From assembly GCA_029168955.1 (NCBI GenBank), contig JAPDOI010000296.1, positions 124,001-188,000 on the forward strand: 64,000 nucleotides of DNA, given 5' to 3'. The position numbers and the translations under genes are program-made. Below are positions 13,911 to 25,457 of this stretch, in pieces (position 1 is the first letter of the stretch; every line of letters starts with the position of its first letter). Source of the stretch: Aplectana chamaeleonis. Lineage: Eukaryota > Nematoda > Chromadorea > Rhabditida > Cosmocercidae. The notes beneath the pieces were generated by a model. The model saw nothing but the letters and a program-made list of their open reading frames with translations. It had not been told where the DNA came from and ran no database searches.

Positions 13911-14400
13911 TAAGGTGGACACAGAAGAGCGCTACACTACATATACGCGTGAAAAACGCCCAAGTCCTTGAGAAAGGTTTTTGAAAAGTGGTAACACACG
14001 TAGTAAACGAGTTGTCTGCTAAGATCCAGACTTCAAGAAATTAGACCCTATACCCTACTGTTTGAGACCTTTGGCACCTCTGAAAGGTGCCTTTGTAGTA
14101 GACTTTAATGATGTGTGTTCTCCTATGAAATAGCTGTGGGCCCACACCCAAGTACTGAAATAACGGAAATATTGACGCAGAACCCACACCAGGAAAACTC
14201 TCTTTAAAGGCACTCTCCAGAGGTACAGAAGCTTCCAAACAGTAGGGTACCGAGTCCAGTTTCTTGAAGCTAGAATTGTTCCAGATAACTCTCCCACTCC
14301 CTAAGTCAATACATTTCAAGAGACCTCCCTTATCAAGGACTTGGAAGATTTTTTTTCGACGTTTGCGCATACACGGTAGCGCTCTTCTGCGTCCACCTTA
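13911..14400. mobile_element. MITE with TAAGGTGGAC inverted ends
   Basis: Both ends carry the same inverted sequence, TAAGGTGGAC(A/G)CAGAAGAG followed by CGCTAC. The left copy starts at 13911 and the right copy ends at 14400. Inside is a second imperfect inverted repeat of about 75 bp (14029-14105 against 14199-14276). The length is about 490 bp and there is no transposase, so this is a non-autonomous element. A fragment of the same terminal sequence recurs near 14530-14550. Superfamily not determined; the flanks suggest a TA-type target. Confidence 0.75.
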
Positions 14401-15061
14401 GACGGCGAAACCTTGAATAGAGGGTGAATCGACCACTCTTGACTCAATTAGCCTACTCTCGTGGCTCCTACATACTCTGCAAAAAAGTGGACTTCTGTAG
14501 AGATCGAACCCCAAAACGTGTTGGTCCGCATACTGTAGCGCTCTCCAGCCTTTGCCGTCAAATTACAGCCTTAAATCAATAATAAAAATTAATGCAGGCA
14601 ATATCAGATTACATTTCGGGTTTTTCATTTTCATTTTTTCAAAACCAATAGGCTCTAATTAGGGGAAATCTAATTAGTTGTTATACAATGAAAATAATTT
14701 TACTAAATTGCAAAGTCAGAGGCGAATTTGCACCAACAAACTACATGAGCACTTCCGCTCTACTGGGGGGAGGGTGGCTGAGTATAAATGGCTGGCCCCT
14801 ACATCGCGCAGTATCCTACGGGAAATAGGAGGGAAGCGTCTATCCATTACTCTTCAAAGTTCGAAAAGTATATTTTCACCCAAATTATGTTCAGTGGGGT
14901 TATTTCGGGGCTGAACACGAAAATGAGCTCCGCTCCCAGATTTTCGGAACTTTACTGTGCGTTCTAGAGAATCCACAAGTCAAAATAGGGACCATGTTGA
15001 GCTTAGAATTCAGTGGAACCAGCAGCTTGGGTCGAGATAGTACTACACAGTGTTATTACAG
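14401..15061. other. AT-rich interval, no gene recognised
   Basis: Unique-looking sequence with short open frames only. The stretch 14440-14540 has a weak tRNA-like B-box feel (GATCGAACCCC), but I could not fold it into a tRNA. Confidence 0.4.
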
Positions 15062-15281
15062 AGTATACATTGGACCCGAATCGAAAAACGGATATCCGAA
15101 TCATTCTGAAAACCATGGTTGTGGGTATCCGAGTGCACTCAGATGGATCCCGAGTGGTAGCAAGTAGTACCGGAATAGCAAGGCTTTTATTTTGAATTCA
15201 TTCGGATGAATCGGAAATCCGCGTCCATCGTTTTTAAAATGATTCGGATATCCGTTTTTCGATTCGGGTCCAATGTATACT
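15062..15281. mobile_element. Short palindromic MITE
   Basis: About 55 bp at each end form an inverted repeat that begins AGTATACATTGGACCCGAAT, with only a few mismatches. The total length is about 220 bp. The centre (15115-15225) is not repeated elsewhere in the window. No coding capacity. Confidence 0.8.
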
Positions 15282-15877
15282 ACAGAGGACCAGGAGATAC
15301 TAACAATGCAACTCGTTTTCGCAGATGCGTTAGGCCTCTTTCAGAGTTTGATCGCTCTGCGACGCGACCGAATGAAAACACTGTGTATTGATCTGGTCGT
15401 GTCGCGCGATCAGGTCGCCGGCCTTTCAGACAAGATCGCGGGGAAAGTCGCCCAATCGCGCGATTGGGCGACTGACACTGCCGGATCGCGTCGCTGTGCA
15501 CTGCACGGCGACGCGACCGGTCGCGGCGATTGTCTCATGCGCCCTAGCCCAAATTTTATTTTATTTATTTTTTATTTGTGGACGCACACATAGTGCACGT
15601 GTGTATGAAGACATCATAACATCAATACCATTAGATACATACGCCGGAAGCGTTCTCAAATGCTAAATGGAAGAATTCAAAATGGAACACAACGATTAAG
15701 GATAAAACAGAGGATAAAACTAAAAAAAACCGGTTATAAAAGTAAGGCAGTCTTTAAAACACTGGGATCTTTACAACGAGTTAGAATTTTTTTCCTCGAT
15801 TTTTCCCGTCGTTTTTGTTTTTTAAACTACATAGTTCTGCTTTTCCAGGTAGTTTGCCTTCATCATCGACTGCCTAG

Positions 15878-15962
15878 TATAGTTGTACAATTTTGAAAAA
15901 AATGTCGAACGAACGAAAACGAACGAAAAAAAAATCGAAAAATTCGTTCGTGTACAACTATA
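15878..15962. mobile_element. 85-bp hAT-like MITE with perfect 8-bp target duplication
   Basis: The ends TATAGTTGTACA and TGTACAACTATA are perfect 12-bp inverted repeats. They are flanked on both sides by the direct repeat CTGCCTAG (15870-15877 and 15963-15970). An 8-bp duplication is the hallmark of hAT-superfamily insertion. The interior repeats GAACGAA. It sits inside the larger TTA-flanked element. Confidence 0.75.
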
Positions 15963-16416
15963 CTGCCTAGGTAGTGATTTTCATTGCGGAAGATCTCCAA
16001 TTTCTCGGAAAATTATTTTTAAGTTCACTCTTTGTTTCACTTTGCAACATTCGGAGGCATTTAAACGCTTTATTCATCTATATTCTTCCCTTCCCGCATT
16101 AATAAGTTTGATCTTCCCATGAAAAACGTTTTCAATAATTATTTGTGATAGTTAATTAGCGGCGTTGAACTCGTTTGAGGGTGGATCTAGTTTTGCTGTT
16201 TTTTTTTCAATCTTCTCTGTTTTTGAACTGCTGAACAGATAAGCTTGCCAGTTATGAATCTCAGAATGCAAGGGACAAACCATGAAATTTTCAGATAAAA
16301 ACACGAGAAAAAAAAACAAAAAAAATCCTCATCGAATAATCTCAACACCACCCATGGCCAGCAAACTCTCACAAATAATTGTCCACAAAATTTTTCATGC
16401 GTAATTAAATACAGAA

Positions 16417-16448
16417 AATAAACACAGCTGCAGTTGGCTGTGTTTATT
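16417..16448. repeat. Small perfect hairpin
   Basis: AATAAACACAGC is followed after 8 bases by its exact reverse complement, giving a 12-bp stem. It could be a foldback relic or a structured transcript; no larger RNA fold was evident by eye. Confidence 0.6.
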
Positions 16449-16627
16449 ATCTATATTCATCTATGCTGGTTAGGCGTCGATTAGAATGTGTACGTAAAAG
16501 TGCGTGATCGCCAACTTTCGCGATTGGGCATTCACACTTCGAAAGCCTGCGATTTCCACGGCGACGCGATGGTCGCGTCGCCGTGCACACGATCGCGTCG
16601 CACAGCGATCGAACTCTGAAAGAGGCC

Positions 16628-18566
16628 TTAAACGCGCTCGACACTTCAGTTGTTAGAAACTGCAAACATTTCTGCCGCTACAAAAAAAATGCCGAATCTA
16701 CTAATGTTGACACTGTGAACCGAAGTGTTGATGGAGTTCCATGTTGAATTCCATTTAAAAATACTACTCATGTACCACACAGATGACATTGACTGTTATT
16801 GATTGATTCGATAATCAATGATAGAAAACCTTCGTATATGTATCCTCTATTTTGGAGCCAAATTTACTGCGTTGCTTCGGGCGTCCTCCGTCTATCAAAA
16901 TTCACTATAGCAGGTTAGTGAGATCGCTAAGAAAAACTGTGATGCTTTACTAAACTCATGGCAGCCTCGTTGTATTGGTTCCACCGCATTGTGATTCGTG
17001 ATTATTGCAGGATGAGCACACTTCTTCTGAGATTGAGCAGCATCGAGCCCCAACCGGTAAAAGCCTCATGAACACTTTGAGGAGCTTCTTCAGACGTTGA
17101 TAGCGTCATTTATCTGTTATTCACTACGAATGAGAGACGACGGAAGCCTAATTTGAAGTTGGTATAGAGGCGTAAAAAAAAAGTTGTAAGCGAGTTTGGG
17201 TAGTTTTGGTTTCTTCACCGCTACTCCTGACCCAGCTCTGTTATATTACGATTGTGTACCGATAGCTTAAGCGAAGTTGCTTGACCACCCTTATGACCTG
17301 TGACCTAGATTAAGAAAACATGAAAATTGCGCCTTCGAAGGGAGGAGCAAAAGTATTTTATCCTTGCCTTTTCATTTTTTCACGTAGTAGTTCGAGAACA
17401 TGCACAAATACTAAAACAAATACTAGAGTGTATAAGTAAGGTTTCTGGAAGGACATATTTCCGAAAACAAGATGACAGGAGGGGGGGGGGGGAAGAGAAG
17501 AAAATGAAAGCAAAATTACAAATATGGGTATTGTCCGGCACCTGATTTATTGCAAAGTACCATGACACAAAAATGGTCTTTATCAGAGACTTTTTCCGGT
17601 GTACACGACTTTTCAGGCAGGCCGCAGATTTTTCATTAACTTGGACGAGCCCTCGTAAGATGAGCTCGCACCTCCATCTAGGTCACATGCAGTTCATACA
17701 CTATTAAACACATATCAGTCTCCAGTGATAATTGTTTTTCAATGATTCGTATACAAATTCGGAAAAATGAGTTCAGCCCTATATGCCATTTTCAAAATGT
17801 GTAGGAAGCTCTTGAATTTTGGAAGACCGCTGAGTGGACAAGACTTTTCCAAACATTGACACTAGACGGATTAGCTACGTCTTGCAAAAATACCGTGCCC
17901 AAAACTGGATTCTTTCTAACTGAAGATGGTGAAGAGAGAGCCTTATCGCTACGGATACGCCCGAGCACGCTGAATCGATCGACTCCCACCGTGGCCACAT
18001 ACTACCCCCGCACGCTCCCCTCGCCAACTCATCCTCGCTCGCTGCTGCTCGCTTCTCCGCGTCATTCCCCTTCCCCGATCCCTGCATGATTGAGAATGGG
18101 AGTTCTAGATCGATTGTGTGGCTGCGAGCGTTCCCAGAACGATTGGACTCAGTCTAATAGCTTTGGCCTTTTTCAAACAAAGATGATCCAGTTTTCGGTT
18201 CGGTGCTTCTGCAAGAAGTGCTGCTAATGAGTCCCCATGTTTGAGAAGATGCGTTCAAGATGTAGGCTCTCAGTATTCTCCGAAAATTCGGACGTTTTCT
18301 ACAAATTTGAAAAAAAAGCGGCATTTAATGTTGAACTTGTTGAAATTTAGTATATAGAACATTGAAACGCAATGGTTTCAGGACTACACCGCTGTGGGTA
18401 TTGAATAGTGTTCTGCATGGGACCCGCTGTTCTAGTTGGAGGTGCTTAGTCAACTAAGAGAGGCCTTTCCATGTCAATGAAGGAAATCTAGAGAAAAACA
18501 CCGATTCAAAAATGGAACGTCTTCTTATAATGCATTGATCATCCCATTTTTTAGTTTTAGTATTCG
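16628..18566. other. AT-rich interval, no gene recognised
   Basis: No repeat structure longer than simple runs and no recognisable protein. A C-rich stretch lies at 17990-18085. The open frames are all under 80 codons and overlap on opposite strands. Confidence 0.4.
17481..17492 (+). repeat. Poly-G run
   Basis: Twelve consecutive G residues within a purine-rich stretch. Long G runs are uncommon in AT-rich worm DNA and may act as replication or sequencing hazards. Confidence 0.9.
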
Positions 18567-18850
18567 AGTGTGTTTCCCCGAATTACTATCCTAAAGCTTT
18601 TCACGTATTGATCTACCTCGTTGTCCACTAGCCATTTAAAGTGTGTTCCAGAATTTCTATCCAGAAGCTTTTCACGTATTGATCTACCTCGTTGTCTACT
18701 AGCCATTTTAGGTATGTTCCAGAACTTCTATCCAGAAGCTTTCCACGTACTGATCTACCTCGGTGTCTACTAGCCATTTAAAGTGTGTTCCAGAAATTCT
18801 ATCCAGAAGCTTTTCACGTACTGATCTACCTTGGTGTCCACTAGCTATCG
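18567..18850. repeat. 71-bp tandem repeat, about 3.8 copies
   Basis: Units begin near AAGCTTTTCACGTA and run through GATCTACCTC, GACTAGCCATTT-like and GTGTTCCAGAA boxes to TATCCAG. Three complete or nearly complete units are followed by a partial one that breaks off at TAGCTATCGCG; a diverged partial unit precedes them. Pairwise differences are roughly 5-10%. Confidence 0.9.
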
Positions 18851-21420
18851 CGTTTCACGCGTGGTACGAGATTCCATCAGATTCACTCCACAAAATATGA
18901 TAATGTCTTCCTCGCACTTCATTTTTTGCATGCTGTTTTTTATCATCTTTAACATAATTATAGTTATCCTTTGGTTTTCTTCGACATTATTGTACCGCCG
19001 GTTCGCATTTCGGTGTGTTTATAGTGCATAGTATTGGTGACTGAAATTTATAAAATTACACTTATAGTGGTTTCTTCAACACTGAATAGCCGAGTGAAAG
19101 AACTGTGCGCCACCATTTAGGGCAGCTTTAGCAGTGATCGGGACAAAGTGGCCAGCATGCTTCGGGCCGCATCTGGACAAATATCACCGTTCACTCACTT
19201 TATTAGCGTACTCAACAGCTGGGGCTCCACGCCCAGCACGAAAGTGTCGTTTAGTGACTATCGTGCACGAGCACCTGCTTGATGCCTGAGCGACAAGCTA
19301 CTGCATCGACAGTGGCAAAATCGGAGTTCGCCCGCGTTCTGCTGCAGATAATCTATATGCCACGGTCCACAGCAAGGCCGTTGGCTTCGCAAAGGTTGGT
19401 GGTGAGCGAACTCCACGGCGGGAGGATCCCGTCAGCAGGCAGAAATATTTTCGCCCTCTAGAGACTGGTTCGAAGTCGCCTTCCAAGGCCGTCATAGAAG
19501 TGCCAAATGAACACTTACATTTAGTGAACGCAAAGCCTTATATACCGACTGATGACGTGACTAGAATGTTAGCCACAGACAAGCTTTCGTGACAAGCTAG
19601 ACACCTTCTGTGTCAGACGATCGAGCGCGTGCTTGTCACGCGCCTCACAGGAAACTGTGCGGACTCAAGAATTCGCTGCATGCCACTCTCGCATCAAGAC
19701 AGGATCGGGCTACGAGGGTGGTATTGAAACAAAGAGGCGTGTTCTCGCAGTATATCCTGCCCTGACTGCCCTATATGCCGCCGAAACGGATTCGTGGCTG
19801 GCAGCACTTTAGCAGCATATTTCCTCGAGCCACATCTGCCCTTTTGCAGCACGTGCTGCTTTGAGCGCAGCATATACTGCTGCAACGGATTCTTGGCTTC
19901 CAATAGGGACCCCGGGACATCCCTCAAACAGGGGTCATCCCTGTTGGGATTCCCACAGGAGGGGGGCCCACGCCGCAGTCTACGGCGTATTGCACCCCCC
20001 TGCGCACATTAGGGCGAGATGGACCCGCAGTAGGGAACCAGCCCCTCCCCGAGCCGTGAGGAGATCCCCTCGGCGACAAAAATTATCCTCCGGTATCCGG
20101 TGGATCTTCTGAGGTGGGTTCCAAGAAGATTTCCCCAAAAGTAAAATTGTATCTGACTAGAACCCACCAATGAAAGATTGAGAGGCCTCCTGAGATGAAC
20201 CAATCTTCTACTCCATCATCTGTCATATCTTATCAAACCCATTTTCCCATGGAAATCTTCTTGGAACGCACCCCTGGGGAATGATTCAAGGAAACCTTCC
20301 AGGTCCGACTCCTAAGAGCCGACTGACAATGAGACACACGGTGAGATGAAGAGCCTTTTATACCAGCAACATTGTTGACAACTTCGTCTAAACATGTTGA
20401 TGATCCTGATATCGCATCCATCCGTCAACGAGTGTCTGAGTGTCTCGTTTGCTTTCTGAGCGCTCCACGGACCCCACAGGATATGCTGCTATGTGCGCGG
20501 GATATGCTGACATCTACAGCAGCTATGCAGCATACACTGCCTGGTATACCTTATACGCTACAGATCATCGACCTATCATGACTGAGTGGGCATATCCGCA
20601 GAATATGCTGCCATGACCTTGCGAGTCGGAAAAGAGGCGGAACTCATGAGAGTGGTATTCAGCGAGCTCCTGAGGATCAACCCGTGTCTATAGCCCCCCT
20701 TTTTTAGCGTGATTCTCGACTCTGTCAAGGAAGTTAGGGCTGTGTGGTTCAGGGTCGTCGCATGAATTCGTATGAAAAATCTGCGGGGCATCAGGAGTTG
20801 ATGTGCAGAGCGCGAATGAAACTTGAGGAATACTGCATGGGACGTGTTGAGAAAGCAGCGGACTTTGGAGTCAACGCATAATAAGTAGGCGGAGCCACAG
20901 GGGTCTACGCGTAAATTCGTGTGAGACATCAGAAATAGTGCGCGGAACACCGTCAAAAGCTGTTGGGGCTCCAGGGTCATTACGAAAAAATGGAATTAAA
21001 AGTAGATGGGGCATCATTGTTATTACCCAGAGAACGAAGAAGTGGGCTAGGCTTTGGGAATGTGTGTGGGGGTTCGGGACTAGTGCATTGAGCAAAGTGC
21101 TAAGTTCGTGGAGTTTCAAGGCTCTCACTTGGGACGCCATAAAAAGTGAACGAGGTTTTGCTTTCAAGCATGTATAGGTGTGAGGCTTCGGAATTAGCAC
21201 ACGGCTCCGCTGAAAAGGGACGGCCTGACGTTCATCGCGTAGAATGTATTGAAAAAAGTGGGCGAGACTTTGGAACAAACGCGAAGAAGTACGCCACGTA
21301 GCGGCGTGGCTGTGCACGCTTGCTGCCAACACTTAGCCTGAGTGCAGCTGAGATTGGCGCTGAGAACACGCAGGAAAAATTCGATTTTTAATTCACAGAA
21401 CCAATTCTCTTCTTATTATT
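18851..21420. other. Non-coding interval with scattered palindromes
   Basis: No recognisable gene. The part 19747-20612 holds a cluster of GCAGCATAT-type palindromes (own entry). The part 20850-21300 has three loosely similar stretches around GTGGGCNAGNCTTTGG at about 200-bp spacing, too diverged to call a tandem repeat with confidence. A 17-bp inverted pair around TTCCAAGAAGATTTCC lies at about 20128 and 20250. Confidence 0.4.
19747..20612. repeat. Cluster of GCAGCATATNCTGC-type palindromes
   Basis: At least seven near-palindromic 14-16-mers occur: 19747 (GCAGTATATCCTGC), 19812, 19846 (GCAGCACGTGCTGC), 19867 (GCAGCATATACTGC), 20478, 20527 and 20598 (GCAGAATATGCTGC). Related sites occur at 26082-26097, near 26205 and at 54832-54847. 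The local context at 26.2 kb and 54.4 kb is also similar (AGCAAGGAGG(C/T)CATCCTCGCC-like), so the motif belongs to a dispersed diverged repeat family. It may be a transposase or host-factor binding site. Confidence 0.55.
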
Positions 21421-21432
21421 CGTCTTTCATAG

Positions 21433-21594
21433 ATTGTGAAAAATGATATTCTTGTTCGATTTATCAGTATCAATCGCCCCATCAATGATCAAGAGGAAGT
21501 GGCAGGAGCTGCAGCAAAGGATACCTTCAGGGTGTTGTCTGGTAAAAGCTGTCGCGATGGACAGCATACACTAGCCAGACACGCCCACCGCTTG
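21433..21594 (+). CDS. Possible single exon, unrecognised
   Basis: A stop-free stretch of 162 bp (54 codons, phase 0 in and out) is bounded by a worm-like acceptor (TCTTTCATAG just before 21433) and a strong donor (TTG then GTAAGTT at 21595). The reading frame includes INDQEEVAGAAAKDTF and SGKSCRDGQHTLARH. I recognise no family. No upstream or downstream partner exon is evident, so this may be chance or a gene remnant. Confidence 0.25.
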
Positions 21595-22174
21595 GTAAGT
21601 TACATTCATAAATTCCGTTTTCACAAGCACGAAAGCTTGTGACCTATGTGTGTATTTTCTTAACTAATTGTGAGATGAATAGAGCGAAAAAAAGTGAAGT
21701 GACCCAAGCAGGGAAAACCTCAGTCGCAGCCCACTTTTTTGTGATAACCATCATCATATTTATGCGGATGTCCATAAAACTGGGAGAGAAGGACTTCTCT
21801 AGTTTTTCTCAAGTTCTGACAATGAAGTTTCGACTTTTCAGCATTTATTCCTTATGTTACACAAATATATTTCTACAATATTGCAAAAAGCATGCACATG
21901 GAGATATCTACACTTTTCTTACAAACGAATTTTTTTCAGAAGCGAGACGTCCTAGAAAACCTTTTTTTTTGAAAAATATAGATGATGGATAGAGTAAAAA
22001 AATGTATATTGGGTTCTCTACGGGCCCTCCGATTGATCTAAAACTAAAAAAACCAAATCGAAGTAGCTGTAACTTCCTTTTCGAAGCAGTTGGAGTGAGT
22101 TAAATTGCTGGGCATACATTCAATTACTACAAAATTGTCCTATACAAGGTATGACAGTTTGACACTGGCTCATA

Positions 22175-22451
22175 CTGTGCTTCTCTGAGCCAAATTTGGG
22201 TCCGCAATTGCGTCTCGACACGCTTTGCAGCCTCGCGCTTTCACGTCGGAAGAGTTCCCAGCGCCGCAGCCGCCGATCTGTTGACTCTGGGTGGGTTTTA
22301 GAGGCCGGACACTAAACAAAACTGGCGAAAACTGTGTAAAAAAAGCCATATCGAGTCGGCTTTGGCGCTGGAAACTCGACTGACTCGGCGTGCGGCCGCA
22401 AAGCGTGTCGAGACGCAATTGCGAACCGGAATTTGGCCCAGAAAAGCACAG
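22175..22451. mobile_element. MITE with 54-bp inverted ends and TA duplication
   Basis: The left end CTGTGCTTCTCTGAGCCAAA and the right end read in reverse match in about 48 of 54 positions, including the run CGCAATTGCGTCTCGACACG. TA lies directly outside each end (22173-22174 and 22452-22453), as for Tc1/mariner-type insertion. The 277-bp element has no coding capacity. The inner parts also pair weakly (GCGCCGCAG / CGGCGTGCGG). Confidence 0.85.
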
Positions 22452-22825
22452 TACATGAGATATAAGCCGTTTCCAAGTTCACTGAGCATTCCATTGCTCT
22501 AATCACTTGATTGAAGCTTCCATAGCCAGCGGGGCTGTGCGTAATCACGAAATGCGATTTTCGGGTGTTTTTGGCAATTTGTTTCACGATTTACGAAAAT
22601 TCGGCCCAAGATCGTAACAAATCGTGAACTTGCGCTTGAGGAAACAATGTAAATTTGCGGTTTAGAGCATAGATTAGTTTAACACTTCTTTCACAATCCT
22701 GATAAGCAATTATTCTTTCCAAATTCAATTTTCGGTGAAACCTTGCCCTGAAATTTCCAGGGCAAGGTCATTAGTCAGCATTAGGTCGGATATGGCGAAA
22801 TATAATTGTTGATAAATAGATTCAG

Positions 22826-23240
22826 GTGCGACCACTTCTCACACTAACCGCCTCAAACTTTTTCTTGGATTCCAACCATTTCTTGCTCCATGAACAAGCC
22901 AGGTCGGAGGTGAGCTCCAAAGTTACCTATCCCTATGGAGATTCTCTCGTTCCCATGATGAACACGAGAGACGGAGCCGTTTGGTGGAGCTACTGTCTAT
23001 ATCGGACGGTACGCAGTTGCAGACAACTCCTGTTGCAACATGTATTGCAAACAGAATCATGCTGGGACGATTCTGGAACGATTATTTTCGCGCCAGCACG
23101 ATCATCTTCAAACTGCAGACTGCAAAAGTGGCGTCTGCCACTGCGGACACGAATTCCACCACGATACAGATTTTCAAAATCGGGAAAATAGGATCGGGAA
23201 AACATTTTCTAGCTTGAAAACACTATTTAACGGAGATTTA
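22826..23240 (+). other. Open frames inside outer hAT element, unrecognised
   Basis: Two overlapping plus-strand frames (121 and 78 codons) lie here, the latter with TPVATCIANRIMLGRFWNDY. They resemble no family I know and overlap a minus-strand frame. They could be a transposase remnant of the surrounding hAT element, but I see no BED zinc finger or hAT dimerisation motif. Confidence 0.15.
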
Positions 23241-25457
23241 CCAGTATTCCCAAAATAATCTTTGATAGATGCCTATCTCCAGAACAGTTGGACTACGAGA
23301 GAAAGTTGTTAATTTAAAAATTCGGTTCGAAACATTTAAACAAAAATTACGGCTGCAGAGTCATCTACCTTTTCAAAAAGGTTCGAAATGTTATTAAAAT
23401 TAATAATACAGAAAAAAACAATGCAAGCAAACTTCTAAATACAGAGGAGACGACCAGAAGATACAGATTTGGAGGGAGCCTGCACCCTTAGAATTTCAGA
23501 ATAGAAAAAAAAAACAATCCTAAACAATTTCCACCTCGTACCGCTGTCTCCACCCCAAAAAACTTGACTATGTTTATGGGGAGAAACGCTTATAACTCCG
23601 TTCAGAATGACGCTTCACAAACATAGAGAGCAGTCTCGATTTCTGTGTCAAAAAGTGGCTTGCAAATGTGTGTGCCATTTAGAATGGTCACCTTTTCCAA
23701 ATACCCTTCCCTGGAAAGATTGGGCCCAAAACTATCGAACAGCAATTTTTTCCCTCATCAAAGTGTTGCCCTCGTTGGCTTGCATTGGACTGTGTTGGTG
23801 AAGAGATAATTCTCTATGTTTTCAAGACTTGGGCAAAACGGGGCCATATGTTTAATACTCGATTGAGCTTCGAGTTTCAGTTTTCTCTATTTAATACGTT
23901 TCTATCCCATTTATTTATACTACTAGAAAATTTCTTCGAGTACTGCTCAAAGTAATGTCATTTTGAAGACCAACATCAAACCATCTTTGACATGGAGCAG
24001 GGATGAGAGGAATTCCGATTTCCGAATTCCGATTTCAGCAGGTTTTTAGGCCTCGGAATTCCGCTTTGCGATTTCCGAAGGTTGGGTGCGGAAATCGGAA
24101 TAAAAGGCGGAAATGATCTCAAACTGCATCCACTGATTCACTAAAGACTGTGCTCTCAGTAGAAACCCTTGTTCTAGTTTTCAGTGTTTCTGAGCAGGCA
24201 AGTCAACGAGGCAAAGGATACTAGAGGGAAGTCCTCACAGCATTCTTAATTATCAAAAAAAACTGTTCAAAAAACCCTCTGAAATTTTTAATTACGCCTG
24301 TATGGTGTGATCAGGGAAACTGCGGACTTTGAACAATCCAGATATCGGAAGTGTTTCGCGCCTAGAAATTCTTAGGTAGTTAACTTTGTTTTATGTTTCT
24401 TGTACCAAAAACTCTTAAAATGATATGGTTTGATGCACATGATTGGATGTCGGAATCTATTGAAATAAAGGGTAATCATAAATTCGGCAACTGTTCCTCC
24501 GGTGAAACGAACGCAGGACAACTGTTATATGACGTAGGCGGGGTGATTCACGAGATTTTCACCCATTTCCTGGTTGTTTTCCGTCGTACTTCCGTACTAA
24601 CTTTTCTTAGAGGGACCCAAAGTTCACGTTTTTCCAAAAACGGGCCGCTTTTCCATCGTGATCACTGCCTTCTGGAATAGAAAAGGAAGGCATGAAGAGA
24701 TGTTTGTTTTCCAAAGCATTCATGGCCATCAAATACAAATAACATTCCTCGTTAGAGAACCTAGTTAGAGCTGCAAACGTACATATGCATAATTAAAATA
24801 TGAGTGAAAGCCTAATACTCGAGAGTGTGTGTTTGTCGATTTTTCACTTTTTTCGGTGAGAAAAGCAGCAACATCGGAAATTGAGGAAGCCTTGAGATCA
24901 TCGCTTTTTTCAGTGCAAAATTTGCCGTTCTGCGCTACATGATGCTATATGAGAGCTACCCCATAGTGACAAAATGGAGAACTGCATCAACTTTGCACTA
25001 ATTGTTCTTCCCCCAGCGTTGCGAGTTGAGCGCGCGCGTGATTTGGAGCTTGTTCCCATAATGGGGGAAAGGTCGGAAGAAATGAGCACCCAAATGAAAA
25101 TTTACCCTCTGAGAGGTCCCGACACAACTTCATGGGAACCCCATATCTCGATTGCGCCTTTACAATCCAATCATCGGATATAGTTCCCGTCAGTGCGCAG
25201 TTGTAGCCTGCAAGCACCGCTACATACTAACACCTCTGAAAGCGCCCTTTGTGAAAATTTCCGCTGGAGCCGGTCAGTGTCGGAACCGTATTAGTGCGCC
25301 TACCATAAAGTCGCTCGACCGCCACGAAGTTGCATATATGCAGCGACTAACTTTGCGCAACGTTCGGTTGAGGTCATAATGTGGGGTTTCCAGAACTTCG
25401 AAGCATTCTCAGTAGAAAGAATAAATACTTATGGCTTTGTTTACTTTGTGCCATCCA

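Larger units (their letters stand above)
15333..16627. mobile_element. Element with GGCCTCTTTCAGAGTT inverted ends, flanked by TTA
   Basis: The left end GGCCTCTTTCAGAGTTTGAT (from 15333) and the right end, read in reverse (to 16627), match over about 40 bp, including the CGACGCGA-rich part. TTA lies directly outside both ends. A TTA/TAA-type target and ends starting with GG are typical of PIF/Harbinger-type elements, so I infer that group with low certainty. The ends are rich in GCGAC palindromes (for example 15448-15470), while the 1 kb centre is AT-rich and carries a smaller nested insertion. No transposase frame is visible. The alternative is two separate copies of one MITE in opposite orientation. 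Confidence 0.55.
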
